Notes under the pieces: generated by a model
What the model was told of the DNA's origin: nothing
Databases searched by the model: none
The model's input: the letters and a program-made list of their open reading frames with translations, nothing else
Translations under genes and position numbers: made by a program
NCBI GenBank assembly: GCA_031553495.1
Contig: JAVBLN010000021.1
Coordinates: forward strand, 1-64,000
Source: Pinibacter sp031553495
GTDB lineage: Bacteria > Bacteroidota > Bacteroidia > Chitinophagales > Chitinophagaceae
Direction: 5' to 3'
Length of the DNA stretch: 64,000 nt
In this document: positions 1-9,018 of the stretch, piece after piece
How positions within the stretch are numbered: position 1 is the stretch's first letter
How the letters are laid out: each line of letters begins with the position of its first letter

Positions 1-2
1 TG

Positions 3-122
3 GTTCGATACAAAAACGAGTTTAAGCCACTTGATTTAGAGCAATACCAACACAAATACAAAATGGCTAAAATCGCATACCTTGAACGAAAACTGAACTC
101 GCTTAAACAGCAAGTCGCTTAG
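3..122 (+). CDS. 3' end of an unidentified protein (5' part outside window)
   Basis: An open frame enters the window at base 3 and stops at TAG 120-122, giving 39 C-terminal residues that end in a basic, helical tail (..YLERKLNSLKQQVA). Mixed charge and a Leu/Lys-rich end would suit the tail of a transposase or another DNA-binding protein, but no motif is left to prove it. It is followed at once by repeat DNA rather than by another gene. The upstream sequence is needed to identify it. Confidence 0.45.
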   Translation, partial: VRYKNEFKPLDLEQYQHKYKMAKIAYLERKLNSLKQQVA

Positions 123-129
123 TTGTATA

Positions 130-200
130 GAAGAATTACTACAGCACAAGTGAGTGACACAACGATGCTCAATAGTAGTAATGCCGCCGGTTCCATAAAA
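130..200 (-). repeat. intergenic repeat family A, copy 1 (reverse, T-type core)
   Basis: First of 28 copies of one element. Read in its forward sense the element is a T-tract, then CCGGCGGTATTGCTACTATT, then AAGC, a core (ATCGTTGTGTCACTCACTTG in T-type copies, ATCGTTGCGTCGCA.. in C-type copies), then CGGTAGTAATGCTATTGGGC. The two outer arms are imperfect direct repeats of each other. This copy is reversed and has the GTGAGTGACAC (T-type) core. Confidence 0.85.
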
Positions 201-230
201 AGTTATGAGTTATGAGTTATGAGTTATGAG
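201..230. repeat. 7-bp tandem repeat (AGTTATG)n
   Basis: Four head-to-tail copies of AGTTATG directly follow repeat copy 1. Related GAGTTNT words recur at 35344-35396 and 54796-54834, also beside family A copies. Together with the preceding repeat and the element at 259-399 this accounts for most of the 308 bp gene-free stretch 123-430. Confidence 0.8.
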
Positions 231-258
231 TGGAACAGCACTTTCAACAAAATTTTTG

Positions 259-399
259 GAAGCTGTTTGAGTTAAAATTTTTTGATACCGGCAGTAGTTT
301 TTCATGGCATCATCGTTGCGTCGCAATCACTTCATCAGTAGTATTTCATGGCAGCAGTGGGCTTTATGAGCAACGATTACAATTAACTCAAACAGCTTC
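259..399 (+). mobile_element. MITE-like element with 17-bp terminal inverted repeats
   Basis: A 141 bp element with perfect 17-bp terminal inverted repeats (GAAGCTGTTTGAGTTAA at 259-275 and its complement at 383-399). Its interior is a forward, C-type family A repeat (278-363). It encodes no protein. It lies directly downstream of the cusB stop codon. A close relative with 10-bp ends lies upstream of cusA at 6073-6206 in the same orientation, so the metal-efflux operon is framed by direct copies. No target-site duplication is obvious. Confidence 0.75.
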
Positions 400-430
400 A
401 AAATAAGCACTTTCAGCTTTCAACTAAATC

Positions 431-1564
431 TTACTCTTCGCTTTTGTTTTTTAGTTTGCCTAATAATGCGAATGCGCCTTTTACTACAGTCTTTTTATTG
501 AGCAGATTATTTTGCGTATCACTTTTTATTTCAATAAATCCGGAGTCTTTCACACCTAAATTCACTGGTGTAAGTGTAAATGTTTTTTCATCTTCTGTTG
601 TAAATAAATAATTCGCTCCTGCATAATGCAATATGGCGCTTTCGTTAATTACCGTTGCGTTCGTATTGTTGAGAAAGAATGTTCCGGTTATAAACATGCC
701 CGGCAACAGATCTGTTTTTTGATTTTCAAAATGACAGTGAATAATTCCCGTTCTGTCTGAACTGATATTTTTTGTAACCAAAATAGTTTCAACATTATAA
801 GTTTCGCCAGGTTTGTCGATCAATGATACTATGCCTTTAGTGCCTTTTTTTATCAGGCTTATATCTTTTTCAAAAATGGTAAATGCCGCGTGAATGTCCG
901 TGGGATTTACAAGTTCAAACATAACATCGGCGGGGTTTACATATTTCCCGATGTTCACATTTACCTTAGTTACAAAACCATCGATGGGAGATCGAACCGG
1001 CACCGATCTTGATATTTTTTCTATTGTAAGTTTTTCCGGGACGATGCCAATAATTTTTAATTTTTCTTCCAACGCCTTCAATAACACTTGTTGTGTTTTG
1101 AATTCGCTTGATACCATTTGAAAATTTTTCTTGCTTGCGGCTTCTGCTTCGCTCAATTCTTTTTGTCTTTTAAAATCAGCTTCAAGATATTCCATCTTCG
1201 CCTTTGCAGTTAAGTAATCCTGCTGTAACTGTACATAACTCTGATCTTCCATTGTGGCTATCACTTGTCCTTTCGATACATGAAAGCCGGGAAGCAAAGG
1301 CGTATTCTTTAAATACCCCCCAAGAGGAAAACTTACGGAAATAAGGTTCTGTGGCGGAACTTCTATAGTGCCATTTAAATTTAATGTGGACTGTATTGTT
1401 CTCACTTCGGGTAATGCCGTTACAATACCTGCATTTTGTTTTTGAACTTCATCAAGTGTAACACTGCTGTCGTTTGCCGGCACAGTTTCCGGCTCTTCTG
1501 TAGCCGGGCTTTTGCATGCTATGAAAAGAAAAATGATCGCTATATAGAAAAGTATTTTTTTCAT
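431..1564 (-). CDS. RND efflux periplasmic adaptor lipoprotein (CusB/CzcB family)
   Basis: Membrane-fusion subunit of a tripartite heavy-metal efflux pump, expected to bridge the inner-membrane RND pump and the outer-membrane channel. The N-terminus is a lipoprotein signal with lipobox LFIAC (Cys17), so it should be lipid-anchored. The order fits the adaptor family: barrel-sandwich half near residues 70-110, a coiled-coil hairpin rich in Glu/Lys/Gln around 110-170, the second sandwich half with VRSPIDGFVTKVNVNIGKYV near 190-210, then a beta-barrel and a membrane-proximal domain. It starts 2 bp after the cusA stop, so the two are cotranscribed and probably translationally coupled. There is no His-rich tail to name the metal; Cu/Ag or Co/Zn/Cd are all possible. 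Confidence 0.9.
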   Translation of the reverse strand: MKKILFYIAIIFLFIACKSPATEEPETVPANDSSVTLDEVQKQNAGIVTALPEVRTIQSTLNLNGTIEVPPQNLISVSFPLGGYLKNTPLLPGFHVSKGQVIATMEDQSYVQLQQDYLTAKAKMEYLEADFKRQKELSEAEAASKKNFQMVSSEFKTQQVLLKALEEKLKIIGIVPEKLTIEKISRSVPVRSPIDGFVTKVNVNIGKYVNPADVMFELVNPTDIHAAFTIFEKDISLIKKGTKGIVSLIDKPGETYNVETILVTKNISSDRTGIIHCHFENQKTDLLPGMFITGTFFLNNTNATVINESAILHYAGANYLFTTEDEKTFTLTPVNLGVKDSGFIEIKSDTQNNLLNKKTVVKGAFALLGKLKNKSEE

Positions 1565-1566
1565 GA

Positions 1567-4500
1567 TTAGTTTTTATTTGGTTCCAGTAAATATTCCATT
1601 TCGATCTTTTGAACATTTAATTCATTAAGAGCATCAATATATTTGCTTTGTAATGAAATCGCATTTTTCATCAGTGTTCCCCATTCTATGTAATTTATTT
1701 CTCCGTTCTTATAGTTAGCTGTCGCGGTTTTAATGATCATGTTAGCCTGGCTAAGCGCATTAGAAGAGTAATAATTAACCGCCAGTTGAAACTTCAGATA
1801 ATTATTCCAGTGTTCATCTAGACGAAGTTTCAAGTCTGTAAATGATTGGTCCGCGATGGCTGTGGCAATGTTCACCTTTTCTTCAGCGGCTTTTATTTTT
1901 GCTTTTTGCGCTTTGTTAAAAATAGGAATGCCAATACCTGCCTGCACAAATGAGAATCGCCTGGATGCATTGTAGTATGTATCGTTTTGTGCTTTGTCGG
2001 TTTGCCAACCTGTAATGGATTGGTTGTTGTAGCCGGCAATAAATTCCGGATATAATTTTGCTTTTTCCAGTGTTACCGTATGGGAGTTTGTTTGTATTTG
2101 CTGATTGTAATACTGCAGGTTTGGATGTTGCCGGAGTTGTGTGGAATCAAATATTATGGAAGAAGCGGATAAAGTATCTGCAATGTCAATGTTCTCTTGT
2201 GTATTTAATAATACGTTTAATTGCGCCAACGCGATTTTTTTATCAGCTTCCATCATTTGTTGTTGCAGTTGTAATTGTTGCACTTCATTATCAAGAGTAA
2301 CTTTTTCAAGAAGATTTGTTTCTCCCTTTTCAAATCTCAGTTTTGCCAACTGCAGATAATTATTGAAAATGTTTTCGGTTTTTTTCAGCAAAACATTTTG
2401 TGCTTGTATATACTCCAATTGCAAGTACACAAGCTTTGTAAGTCTTGCTATTTCTGCTTTTTGGAGATTTGTTTGTATTTGCGCAGAAGTCAATTCGCTT
2501 TCAAAAATATTACGTTGTCTTTTGTAAACAGCAGGTAATAAGAAACTTTGCGATACGCTGAACTTTGTATCGAACATGGCACTGTTGAAATTTCCCAACT
2601 CAGCAGATACTTGTGTTTTAGGAAGATCTGTTGTCGATCTTTTCAATGCGGAATAATATTGTTCCTGCAATTTGCTTATGTGGATTTGCTTGTTTTGTTG
2701 CAATGCTATAGTAACAGCATCCTGCATTGATATTTTTCTGGCTTCCTGTGCATTAACTCCCACTGAAAGCAGCAGGCCGCCAACCATTACCACACTGTAT
2801 GGAATTTTTGTGATTTTCTTTTTTCTTTCAATTAAATAGTATAATGCCGGAAGTAAGATTAACGTAAGCAACGTAGCTGTTATCAGGCCTCCAATTACCA
2901 CTGTTGCCAAAGGCCTTTGTACTTCTGCGCCGGCGCCGTTGCTAAGCGCCATTGGTAGAAATCCCAGGGCTGCAACCATCGCTGTCATAAGTACAGGTCT
3001 TAGTCTTGTAGCTGTACCTTTCATAATTACATTTTTTATTGTCATGTTTTCCTGGGTATTGATCTTATTCATTTCACTAATAAGCACAATTCCGTTTAGT
3101 ACCGCTACGCCAAACAGCGCTATAAATCCTACGCCTGCTGAAATGCTGAAAGGCATGCCTCGTGTATAAAGTGCGAACACACCTCCAATGGCCGACATAG
3201 GAATGGAAGCGAAGATCAGGAGGCAGTATTTTATTTTATGAAATGCGAAAAACAGGATAACAAAAATCAGGAGCAATGCTATGGGAACTACTATACTAAG
3301 GCGCTGAGATGCGTTCTTAAAGTTTTCATATTGCCCTCCGTATTTTATATGATAACCGGGTGGTAGTTTGATTTGTGTTTCCACTTTATGCTGCAACTCG
3401 TTTACAATTGAATTTACATCTCTGCCTCTTACATTGAAGCCAACAGAAATTCTTCTTGCAGCGTCTTCTCTTTGTATTTGGTATGGACCGTCAATTATTT
3501 CAATACTTGCCAGCACACTTAGTGGAACCTGGTTGCCATTCGGAAGACCAATTTGAAGATTTTCCAATTCGCTTTCTTTTTCTTTTTGTTTTTCATCCAT
3601 TCTTATAACCAGGTCGTAGCGTTTATCACCTTCAAATACCAATCCTGCTTTAGCTCCTACATATGCGCTTTGTACAGTGTTGTTGATATCGCTAATAGAT
3701 GCGCCATACCTGGCTATTTCCGCTCTGTTGTACTGAATAACGAGTTGTGGAATGCCTGTTACTGTTTCCTCGTACAGGTCTTTGGCGCCTTTCACTGTTT
3801 TGATGATGTTGGATAATTTGCCGGCATAATTTGCTAAAGTATCAAGATTGTCGCCAAAAATTTTGCATACCACATCTTGCCTGGCTCCTGTCATCAGTTC
3901 GTTAAAGCGCATCTGTACGGGGAATTGAAAACCTACACTAATTCCTGGTAGTTGTTCCAAGGCTTCACTCATTTTATTTGCCAGGTCCGGAAAAGTTTTT
4001 GCTGAGGTCCATTCTTTCTTGGGTTTCAGTATTACCATCATGTCCGCAGCTTCCACCGGCATAGGATCTGTTGGTATCTCTCCGGAGCCTATTTTTACAA
4101 CTACCTTTTCCACTTCCGGAAAATTATCTTTAAGTATCTTGGAAGCTTTATGTGTGTTTTCAACTGATGCTGATAATGAGGCTCCTGTAAGCAGTCGGGT
4201 ATCTACAGCAAAATCTCCTTCTTCTAATTGTGGTATAAATTCTCCACCCATTTTATTGAGTATGTAAATGGAAATGGCAAATACAATTAATGAGGCGCCA
4301 ACAGTTATGCGGGGTATGCGCAATACCAGTGCTAGCGTTTGCTTGTATATTTTTTGCAGAAATGCTATTAGTTTGTCAGCATAAGTAGTTTTATGATGTA
4401 GTTTTTTACTTAGGAATAATGCGCTTGCCATCGGAATATAAGTAAGAGATAAAATGAAAGCGCCAAGTATGGCAAAGGCCACTGTTTGGGCCATGGGCTT

Positions 4501-5928
4501 GAACATTTTTCCTTCTATACCTTCCAGTGCTAAAATGGGTAAGTAAACTATTAGAATGACGATCTGCCCGAATACGGCGCTGTTCATCATTTTACCCGCT
4601 CCGTTCTCCACCTGTTCATCCATTTGCGATTGGGTAATTTTAGTAACGCCGGTAAATGTTTTGCCATGCATTAACGTATGCATTACCACTTCCACTATAA
4701 TCACCGCCCCATCTACCAATAATCCAAAATCAATTGCGCCCAGGCTCATCAGGTTTCCACTTACTCCGAATATATTCATCATGCTTACGGCAAACAACAT
4801 TGATAAGGGAATAACAGAAGCTACTATAAAACCTGCTCTCAAATTGGCCAGGAAGAAAACAAGTACAAACACCACTATTAACGCGCCTTCCATAAGATTT
4901 TTTTCTACAGTGGAAATAGCGTTCTTCACCATTTTACTTCTATCCAGAAACGGTGCGATTTCCACGCCTTCAGGTAAAGTCTTTTCAATTTCACTTATTC
5001 TATTCTTTATGTTTTTAATTACCCTGTTGCTGTTTTCTCCTTTCAGCATCATAACCACGGCGCCTGTTACTTCGCCTTCTTCGCTATCTACAATAGCGCC
5101 ATATCTCAGTGCTTTACCAAATTGTACGGTTGCCACATCGCGTATTAATACCGGTGCATTGCCCGCTTGCTTTACCACGATACTTTCAATATCACGAAGG
5201 CTGTTTACAAGCCCTTCCGTTCTTATGAATAAAATATTGTCTCCCTTTTCAATATAGCCGCCGCCGGTATTTTGATTGTTGGCTTCAATGCTTTTAAACA
5301 CATCGTTAATGGTAAGGTTGAAGCTTTTAAGTTTCATCGGGTTTATCGCCACTTCATACTGTCTTAAGTGGCCACCCATGCTGTTGATGTCGGCTACGCC
5401 GGGCGTTCCTAATAGTTGCTTGCGAATGATCCAGTCTTGTATATCGCGAAGGCTCGCCAGGTTATACTTGCTTTCGTAACCGGGCTTTGCTTTCACCACG
5501 TATTGAAAAATTTCTCCAAGGCCTGTAGTTACAGGGCCTAGCTGTGGCTCGCCCATGCCGGCGGGTATAACACTTTTTACATCCAATAGCCTTTCCGATA
5601 TTAATTGCCTCGCTTTGTACACATCCACTTTGTCATCAAATACAATAGTTACAAGGCTTAATCCAAATCTTGAAAAACTCCTTTGCTCAATAACGTCAGG
5701 AACACTCCTTGTGGCTTGCTCAATCGGTGCTGTAATAAAGCGTTCCACATCCGGTGCACCCAGGCCCGGCGTGGTTGTTATAATTAACACCTGGTTGTTG
5801 GTAATATCAGGAACCGCGTCAATCGGCAATTGTGTAAAGGAATATGTGCCCCAACCAATTAGTGCCAATATCAATAGCCCAATAATTGATTTGTTCTTTA
5901 TTGAAAAGCGTATAATGTAGTTTAACAT
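1567..5928 (-). CDS. heavy-metal RND pump (CusA/CzcA) fused to TolC-like outer-membrane factor
   Basis: Proton-driven inner-membrane metal exporter of the HME-RND family. Residues 1 to about 1040 hold the pump: N-terminal TM1 followed by QLPIDAVPDITNNQV, the proton-relay segment DFGLLVDGAVIIVEV in TM4 and two large periplasmic loops with the HME motif GGEFIPQLEEGDF. A hydrophobic, signal-like stretch ending ..SVGVNAQ around residue 1060 leads into a roughly 390-residue outer-membrane efflux domain with long Gln/Leu/Lys-rich helices. A canonical CusA is about 1040 residues, so this 1453-residue chain is a fusion, a layout found in Bacteroidetes; the internal segment may let the C-terminal part cross the inner membrane. 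It is first in the operon with the adaptor gene. The exact metal is not decided by the sequence. Confidence 0.92.
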   Translation of the reverse strand: MLNYIIRFSIKNKSIIGLLILALIGWGTYSFTQLPIDAVPDITNNQVLIITTTPGLGAPDVERFITAPIEQATRSVPDVIEQRSFSRFGLSLVTIVFDDKVDVYKARQLISERLLDVKSVIPAGMGEPQLGPVTTGLGEIFQYVVKAKPGYESKYNLASLRDIQDWIIRKQLLGTPGVADINSMGGHLRQYEVAINPMKLKSFNLTINDVFKSIEANNQNTGGGYIEKGDNILFIRTEGLVNSLRDIESIVVKQAGNAPVLIRDVATVQFGKALRYGAIVDSEEGEVTGAVVMMLKGENSNRVIKNIKNRISEIEKTLPEGVEIAPFLDRSKMVKNAISTVEKNLMEGALIVVFVLVFFLANLRAGFIVASVIPLSMLFAVSMMNIFGVSGNLMSLGAIDFGLLVDGAVIIVEVVMHTLMHGKTFTGVTKITQSQMDEQVENGAGKMMNSAVFGQIVILIVYLPILALEGIEGKMFKPMAQTVAFAILGAFILSLTYIPMASALFLSKKLHHKTTYADKLIAFLQKIYKQTLALVLRIPRITVGASLIVFAISIYILNKMGGEFIPQLEEGDFAVDTRLLTGASLSASVENTHKASKILKDNFPEVEKVVVKIGSGEIPTDPMPVEAADMMVILKPKKEWTSAKTFPDLANKMSEALEQLPGISVGFQFPVQMRFNELMTGARQDVVCKIFGDNLDTLANYAGKLSNIIKTVKGAKDLYEETVTGIPQLVIQYNRAEIARYGASISDINNTVQSAYVGAKAGLVFEGDKRYDLVIRMDEKQKEKESELENLQIGLPNGNQVPLSVLASIEIIDGPYQIQREDAARRISVGFNVRGRDVNSIVNELQHKVETQIKLPPGYHIKYGGQYENFKNASQRLSIVVPIALLLIFVILFFAFHKIKYCLLIFASIPMSAIGGVFALYTRGMPFSISAGVGFIALFGVAVLNGIVLISEMNKINTQENMTIKNVIMKGTATRLRPVLMTAMVAALGFLPMALSNGAGAEVQRPLATVVIGGLITATLLTLILLPALYYLIERKKKITKIPYSVVMVGGLLLSVGVNAQEARKISMQDAVTIALQQNKQIHISKLQEQYYSALKRSTTDLPKTQVSAELGNFNSAMFDTKFSVSQSFLLPAVYKRQRNIFESELTSAQIQTNLQKAEIARLTKLVYLQLEYIQAQNVLLKKTENIFNNYLQLAKLRFEKGETNLLEKVTLDNEVQQLQLQQQMMEADKKIALAQLNVLLNTQENIDIADTLSASSIIFDSTQLRQHPNLQYYNQQIQTNSHTVTLEKAKLYPEFIAGYNNQSITGWQTDKAQNDTYYNASRRFSFVQAGIGIPIFNKAQKAKIKAAEEKVNIATAIADQSFTDLKLRLDEHWNNYLKFQLAVNYYSSNALSQANMIIKTATANYKNGEINYIEWGTLMKNAISLQSKYIDALNELNVQKIEMEYLLEPNKN

Positions 5929-6072
5929 TCCTGTTTTGTTTTGTTATATGTCGTATCGATATGCATCACGCTGATGGTGTATATTGCTTCTCTACAATGT
6001 CTATAGTATTACGTATATGCATAAACGAAATTTAATAAAATTTTTTCTAAAATTTTTCACGCATCAGTAATC

Positions 6073-6206
6073 AACTGTTTGATTTTTTTTGTTATACCGG
6101 CGGCGGTATTTCATGGCATCATCGTTGCGTCGCAATCACTTCATCTGTGGTATTTCATGGCAACGATGGGCCGCATAACAAAATCTCTTAAATAACTCAA
6201 ACAGTT
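6073..6206 (+). mobile_element. MITE-like element upstream of cusA
   Basis: A 134 bp element with 10-bp terminal inverted repeats (AACTGTTTGA at 6073-6082, TCAAACAGTT at 6197-6206) around a forward C-type family A repeat (6093-6175). Internally it is very similar to the element at 259-399 and has the same orientation. The remaining 5929-6072 would hold the cusA promoter; the word ATATGCAT occurs there twice, but no operator could be assigned. Confidence 0.7.
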
Positions 6207-6290
6207 TTTAAGTATACAATCGAATTCTTATTCAGATGATTATCATGTAGAACTTTCTGCGCTTTAAAGATTTGTCAATTCAGAAGCTAT

Positions 6291-6680
6291 CTAAGTGTTC
6301 ACTCGGGGAGGTTGAAACAAGGATGTTTCGTATAAGAAAACAGGAATATTATCGTTGGTTATCGAAAACTTTATAGGAATAATTTTAATTGGTTTGATCA
6401 CTTCCTCTAATGGAGATGGTAATATTGTAACTACGCTTGAGTTGCAACATCCTATATTTCCGGATTTGAATGGCAGTTTCATGTCATGGTCATAATCGCT
6501 GTCTCTACCATGGTCCATCAAATAATGTACTTTCAGAAAGCCAATGATTGAAAGTTTCGGATTTTCTTTTTTATGATTTATGAAATGCTCAATGAGTAAA
6601 GGAAATTTTAAAAAGTTATAAGCTTCCGTAGTACCGAAAAAATAGACTAACAATACAAATATGGTAATGCATTTTTTCAC
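6291..6680 (-). CDS. small secreted His/Asp-rich protein next to metal efflux genes
   Basis: A 129-residue protein with an N-terminal hydrophobic signal segment (about residues 1-20, ending TTEA). The middle is unusually rich in His and Asp (HYLMDHGRDSDYDHDMKLPF) followed by GNIGCC with two adjacent Cys, a pattern that could bind a metal ion. It is encoded upstream of and on the same strand as the RND pump, separated by 362 bp that include a MITE-like repeat. Small exported proteins of this look occur near CusA-type operons in Bacteroidetes, so a periplasmic metal-binding or sensing accessory role is plausible; that is inference. No named domain was recognised. Confidence 0.7.
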   Translation of the reverse strand: MKKCITIFVLLVYFFGTTEAYNFLKFPLLIEHFINHKKENPKLSIIGFLKVHYLMDHGRDSDYDHDMKLPFKSGNIGCCNSSVVTILPSPLEEVIKPIKIIPIKFSITNDNIPVFLYETSLFQPPRVNT

Positions 6681-7179
6681 TTGGTAAAAATACCATTTAA
6701 TGTTATACGACTTCCATATTATTTCAGAAGAATGATAAACGGTGGAGGTAGCCGTGATTTTATAGTAATGAAATTTTCATTTTGCTTTTGCAAAGTTTAT
6801 ATCGAGTTATGAGATGTTATAATAAAATTGAGTTTAATAAGGGTGTCATTTAGTTCCTTGTTGCTTATTGCTGAATAGAATTACTACAGTACAAGAGTGC
6901 GACGCAACGGCTGTTCATAGTAATTCAAATGTTGGGTTCATAATAAGAACAGGCCTTAAGTACGGTTTTTATTAATGAGGATTACGTGAAATTAGATTCC
7001 CACGCTAAATGTAATAAAGCAAGCTGCACTTACAGCGATAAATAGAATTCCCTCTGTGGAAGTCACAGTAGTGCAAAAGCGAAAAGAAAGATTTTTCACG
7101 AATGAAACTCAGCAGCCTTATCGTTCATTGCTGTAAATGAAAAAGTATTAGCGAAAGTTTGAGATACACTTATAAAATT
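6681..7179. other. gene-free stretch with one repeat copy
   Basis: About 500 bp with no credible reading frame. It contains family A copy 4 (6870-6943) and a short hairpin GGTA-AAAA-TACC just upstream of the 6291-6680 gene. The part 6950-7179 shows no motif, tRNA or terminator that I can identify. Confidence 0.5.
6870..6943 (-). repeat. family A repeat, copy 4 (reverse, C-type)
   Basis: Core GTGCGACGCAAC. Resemblance to copy 22 at 46662-46740 extends beyond the core on both sides (for example GTAATTCAAATG and the flanking TCATTT words), so these two define a subfamily of about 110 bp. Confidence 0.8.
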
Positions 7180-8415
7180 TTAAGCGGCCTGCTTATGTTT
7201 TAAGGTTCCAACTTTCCCCAGTTTTTTCATGTATATAAAGAAAACAGATACGCTAATAATGCCCAGGAAGCCTTGTATGCCTACTGTAATTGGTGCCCCA
7301 AACTTATTAGCCATAGCTCCTGTCAGTAAACTGCCTATGGGAAGCATACCCTGAAAAGCCATTACATAATAGCTGATAATGCGCCCCCGCATATGATGGT
7401 CTGTATTCGTTTGTATGTATGTGTTAGTTGAAGCTATTTGTGCCATCATTCCCATTCCTGAAAGCATTATGAAAAATAAAGCGAACGGTAGCATTTTGGT
7501 AAAGGAAAAGCACATTATGCTTGCGCAAAACAGAAAAGACGCGATGCTGATTATTCTGATCAGATTTTTTCCCGGCTTTAATGATGCCATATACACCGCG
7601 CTGCACAATGCACCTACGCCGGTACAACTTGCAAACCAGCTAAAGGTTTTTGCATTGCCGGCAAACACGTCTTTTGCAAATATTGGCATTAATGTATTAT
7701 AAGTGGCTACAAACAAGCTTGTCGCAGCCAGCATTAAGATTACCGCTTTGATATCTTTATGAGCCTGTAAGTATTTATAACCTTGTGTAAAACCTTCCCA
7801 GATATTTTCGTCTTTATATGCTATCGGTTGAATTGTTAGTTTCATCATTAATAGGGAAATGATCACTGCCACAAAACTCAGAAAATCTACAAGAAAGCAA
7901 ACACCTTCACCAAAAGTGCTTAGAATTATTCCTGCCAATGCCGGGCCTATTATGCGGGCAAGATTTACCATTGATGAATTAAGCGCTATCGCGTTGGAAA
8001 GATCATTTTTGTCTTCAATAAATTCTATCATCAGCGATTGGCGTGAGGTAGTATCAAATGCATTGATAATTCCCTGCATTACACTTAACAAAATAATAGC
8101 TGTGATATTGTAATATTTGAATAATACGAGCGCCGCAAGCAGCCCCGATTGAATCATAGAAGCGATTTGTGATGACAGTAGAATCTTATAGCGGTTGTGC
8201 CTGTCTGTTAGTGCGCCGGCAAATGGGGATAATATTAGTGATGGAATTTGGCCAACAAAATTTACTACTCCCAGCATAATTGCTGAATTTGTGAGCCTGT
8301 AAACCAGCCAGCTTACTGCAATTCTTTGCATCCAGGTGCCTATTAAGGATATGGATTGGCCGGTAATATACAGACGGTAGTTTCTATATTTTAGCGAACG
8401 GAAAGTATCTTTCAT
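7180..8415 (-). CDS. MFS drug/siderophore-type exporter (EntS-like)
   Basis: A 411-residue inner-membrane transporter with 12 predicted hydrophobic segments. The N-terminal RNYRLYITGQSISLIGTWMQ with GALTDRHNRYKIL between TM2 and TM3 is typical of the MFS_3/EntS branch of drug and siderophore exporters. It most likely exports a toxic or secreted small molecule by proton antiport; the substrate cannot be read. It lies 68 bp downstream of a MarR-family gene on the same strand, the usual layout of a MarR-repressed efflux operon. It has the normal family length, with no truncation. Confidence 0.85.
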   Translation of the reverse strand: MKDTFRSLKYRNYRLYITGQSISLIGTWMQRIAVSWLVYRLTNSAIMLGVVNFVGQIPSLILSPFAGALTDRHNRYKILLSSQIASMIQSGLLAALVLFKYYNITAIILLSVMQGIINAFDTTSRQSLMIEFIEDKNDLSNAIALNSSMVNLARIIGPALAGIILSTFGEGVCFLVDFLSFVAVIISLLMMKLTIQPIAYKDENIWEGFTQGYKYLQAHKDIKAVILMLAATSLFVATYNTLMPIFAKDVFAGNAKTFSWFASCTGVGALCSAVYMASLKPGKNLIRIISIASFLFCASIMCFSFTKMLPFALFFIMLSGMGMMAQIASTNTYIQTNTDHHMRGRIISYYVMAFQGMLPIGSLLTGAMANKFGAPITVGIQGFLGIISVSVFFIYMKKLGKVGTLKHKQAA

Positions 8416-8483
8416 TTACAACATCTGCACTCAGAAATTTTTAATCTACATAATTATTTTATCCGGTTTTAGGTTGTGAGAGA

Positions 8484-8921
8484 TCAGGTATTGGTGTTGA
8501 GTAATTTTTGCAAAACGGTCATTGCCTTTTCCAGTAAACTTTTCTCATCAGTGCTAAGTGATTTGTCTAAAGCATTTGCCAGCCATTCCACACGTACGGT
8601 TCGCATGGTTGCTAGTGTGCCTTTCCCTTTTTTTGTCAGCGAAATATAAATTTTGCGTTTATCTTCTTTTGATGTATTCTTTTGCACAAAACCCAGTTCC
8701 TGCAAATGATTTATGATCTGCGACATTGATTGGGCAGTTACTCTTTCTATTATAGCCAGCTCCGAAGCCAGAATTTTTACATGTTGATCTATTAACGACA
8801 ACGTTGTCTGCTCTGTCATAGAAACAGGTACAACGGAAGACTGCTTCCTGAATTGTTTTAATAACCTGGAAGTAGTTGTTCTTATATCCGATGCAAGCTG
8901 AATGTCTTTTTTTGTAGCCAT
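8484..8921 (-). CDS. MarR-family transcriptional regulator
   Basis: A 145-residue winged-helix regulator. The recognition region is LASELAIIERVTAQSMSQIINHLQELGFV (given here in sense only; about residues 50-80), followed by the wing KNTSKEDKRKIYISLTKKG, the classical MarR D-x-R-K wing signature. MarR proteins act as dimers that repress until a phenolic or other ligand binds. It is first in an operon with the MFS exporter, and a perfect palindrome lies 9 bp upstream of its start, so autoregulation of the efflux operon is the natural reading. Confidence 0.9.
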   Translation of the reverse strand: MATKKDIQLASDIRTTTSRLLKQFRKQSSVVPVSMTEQTTLSLIDQHVKILASELAIIERVTAQSMSQIINHLQELGFVQKNTSKEDKRKIYISLTKKGKGTLATMRTVRVEWLANALDKSLSTDEKSLLEKAMTVLQKLLNTNT

Positions 8922-8930
8922 ATTAGTAAG

Positions 8931-8948
8931 GTAACTTTATAAAGTTAC
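8931..8948. promoter_or_regulatory. 18-bp perfect palindrome, probable MarR operator
   Basis: GTAACTTTATAAAGTTAC is a perfect palindrome beginning 9 bp upstream of the marR-type start codon. A promoter-like TAACTTTA box (one base from TAnnTTTG on the minus strand) lies inside it, so a bound dimer would block RNA polymerase. The flanks are also partly symmetric (AGTAAG / CTTTATT). Confidence 0.75.
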
Positions 8949-9018
8949 TTTATTAATTTGATATTTTGGATTTAAAATTAGCATGCTGTAACAAGTAATA
9001 CATTGTATAGCTTCTCTC

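Noticed and set aside
1..430. Complete insertion sequence at the left edge
   Set aside because: Only a 39-residue tail and non-coding repeats are present; no transposase motif or matched ends covering it.
4556..5257. 233-codon open frame on the + strand inside cusA
   Set aside because: Antisense shadow of the RND pump; low complexity and no motif.
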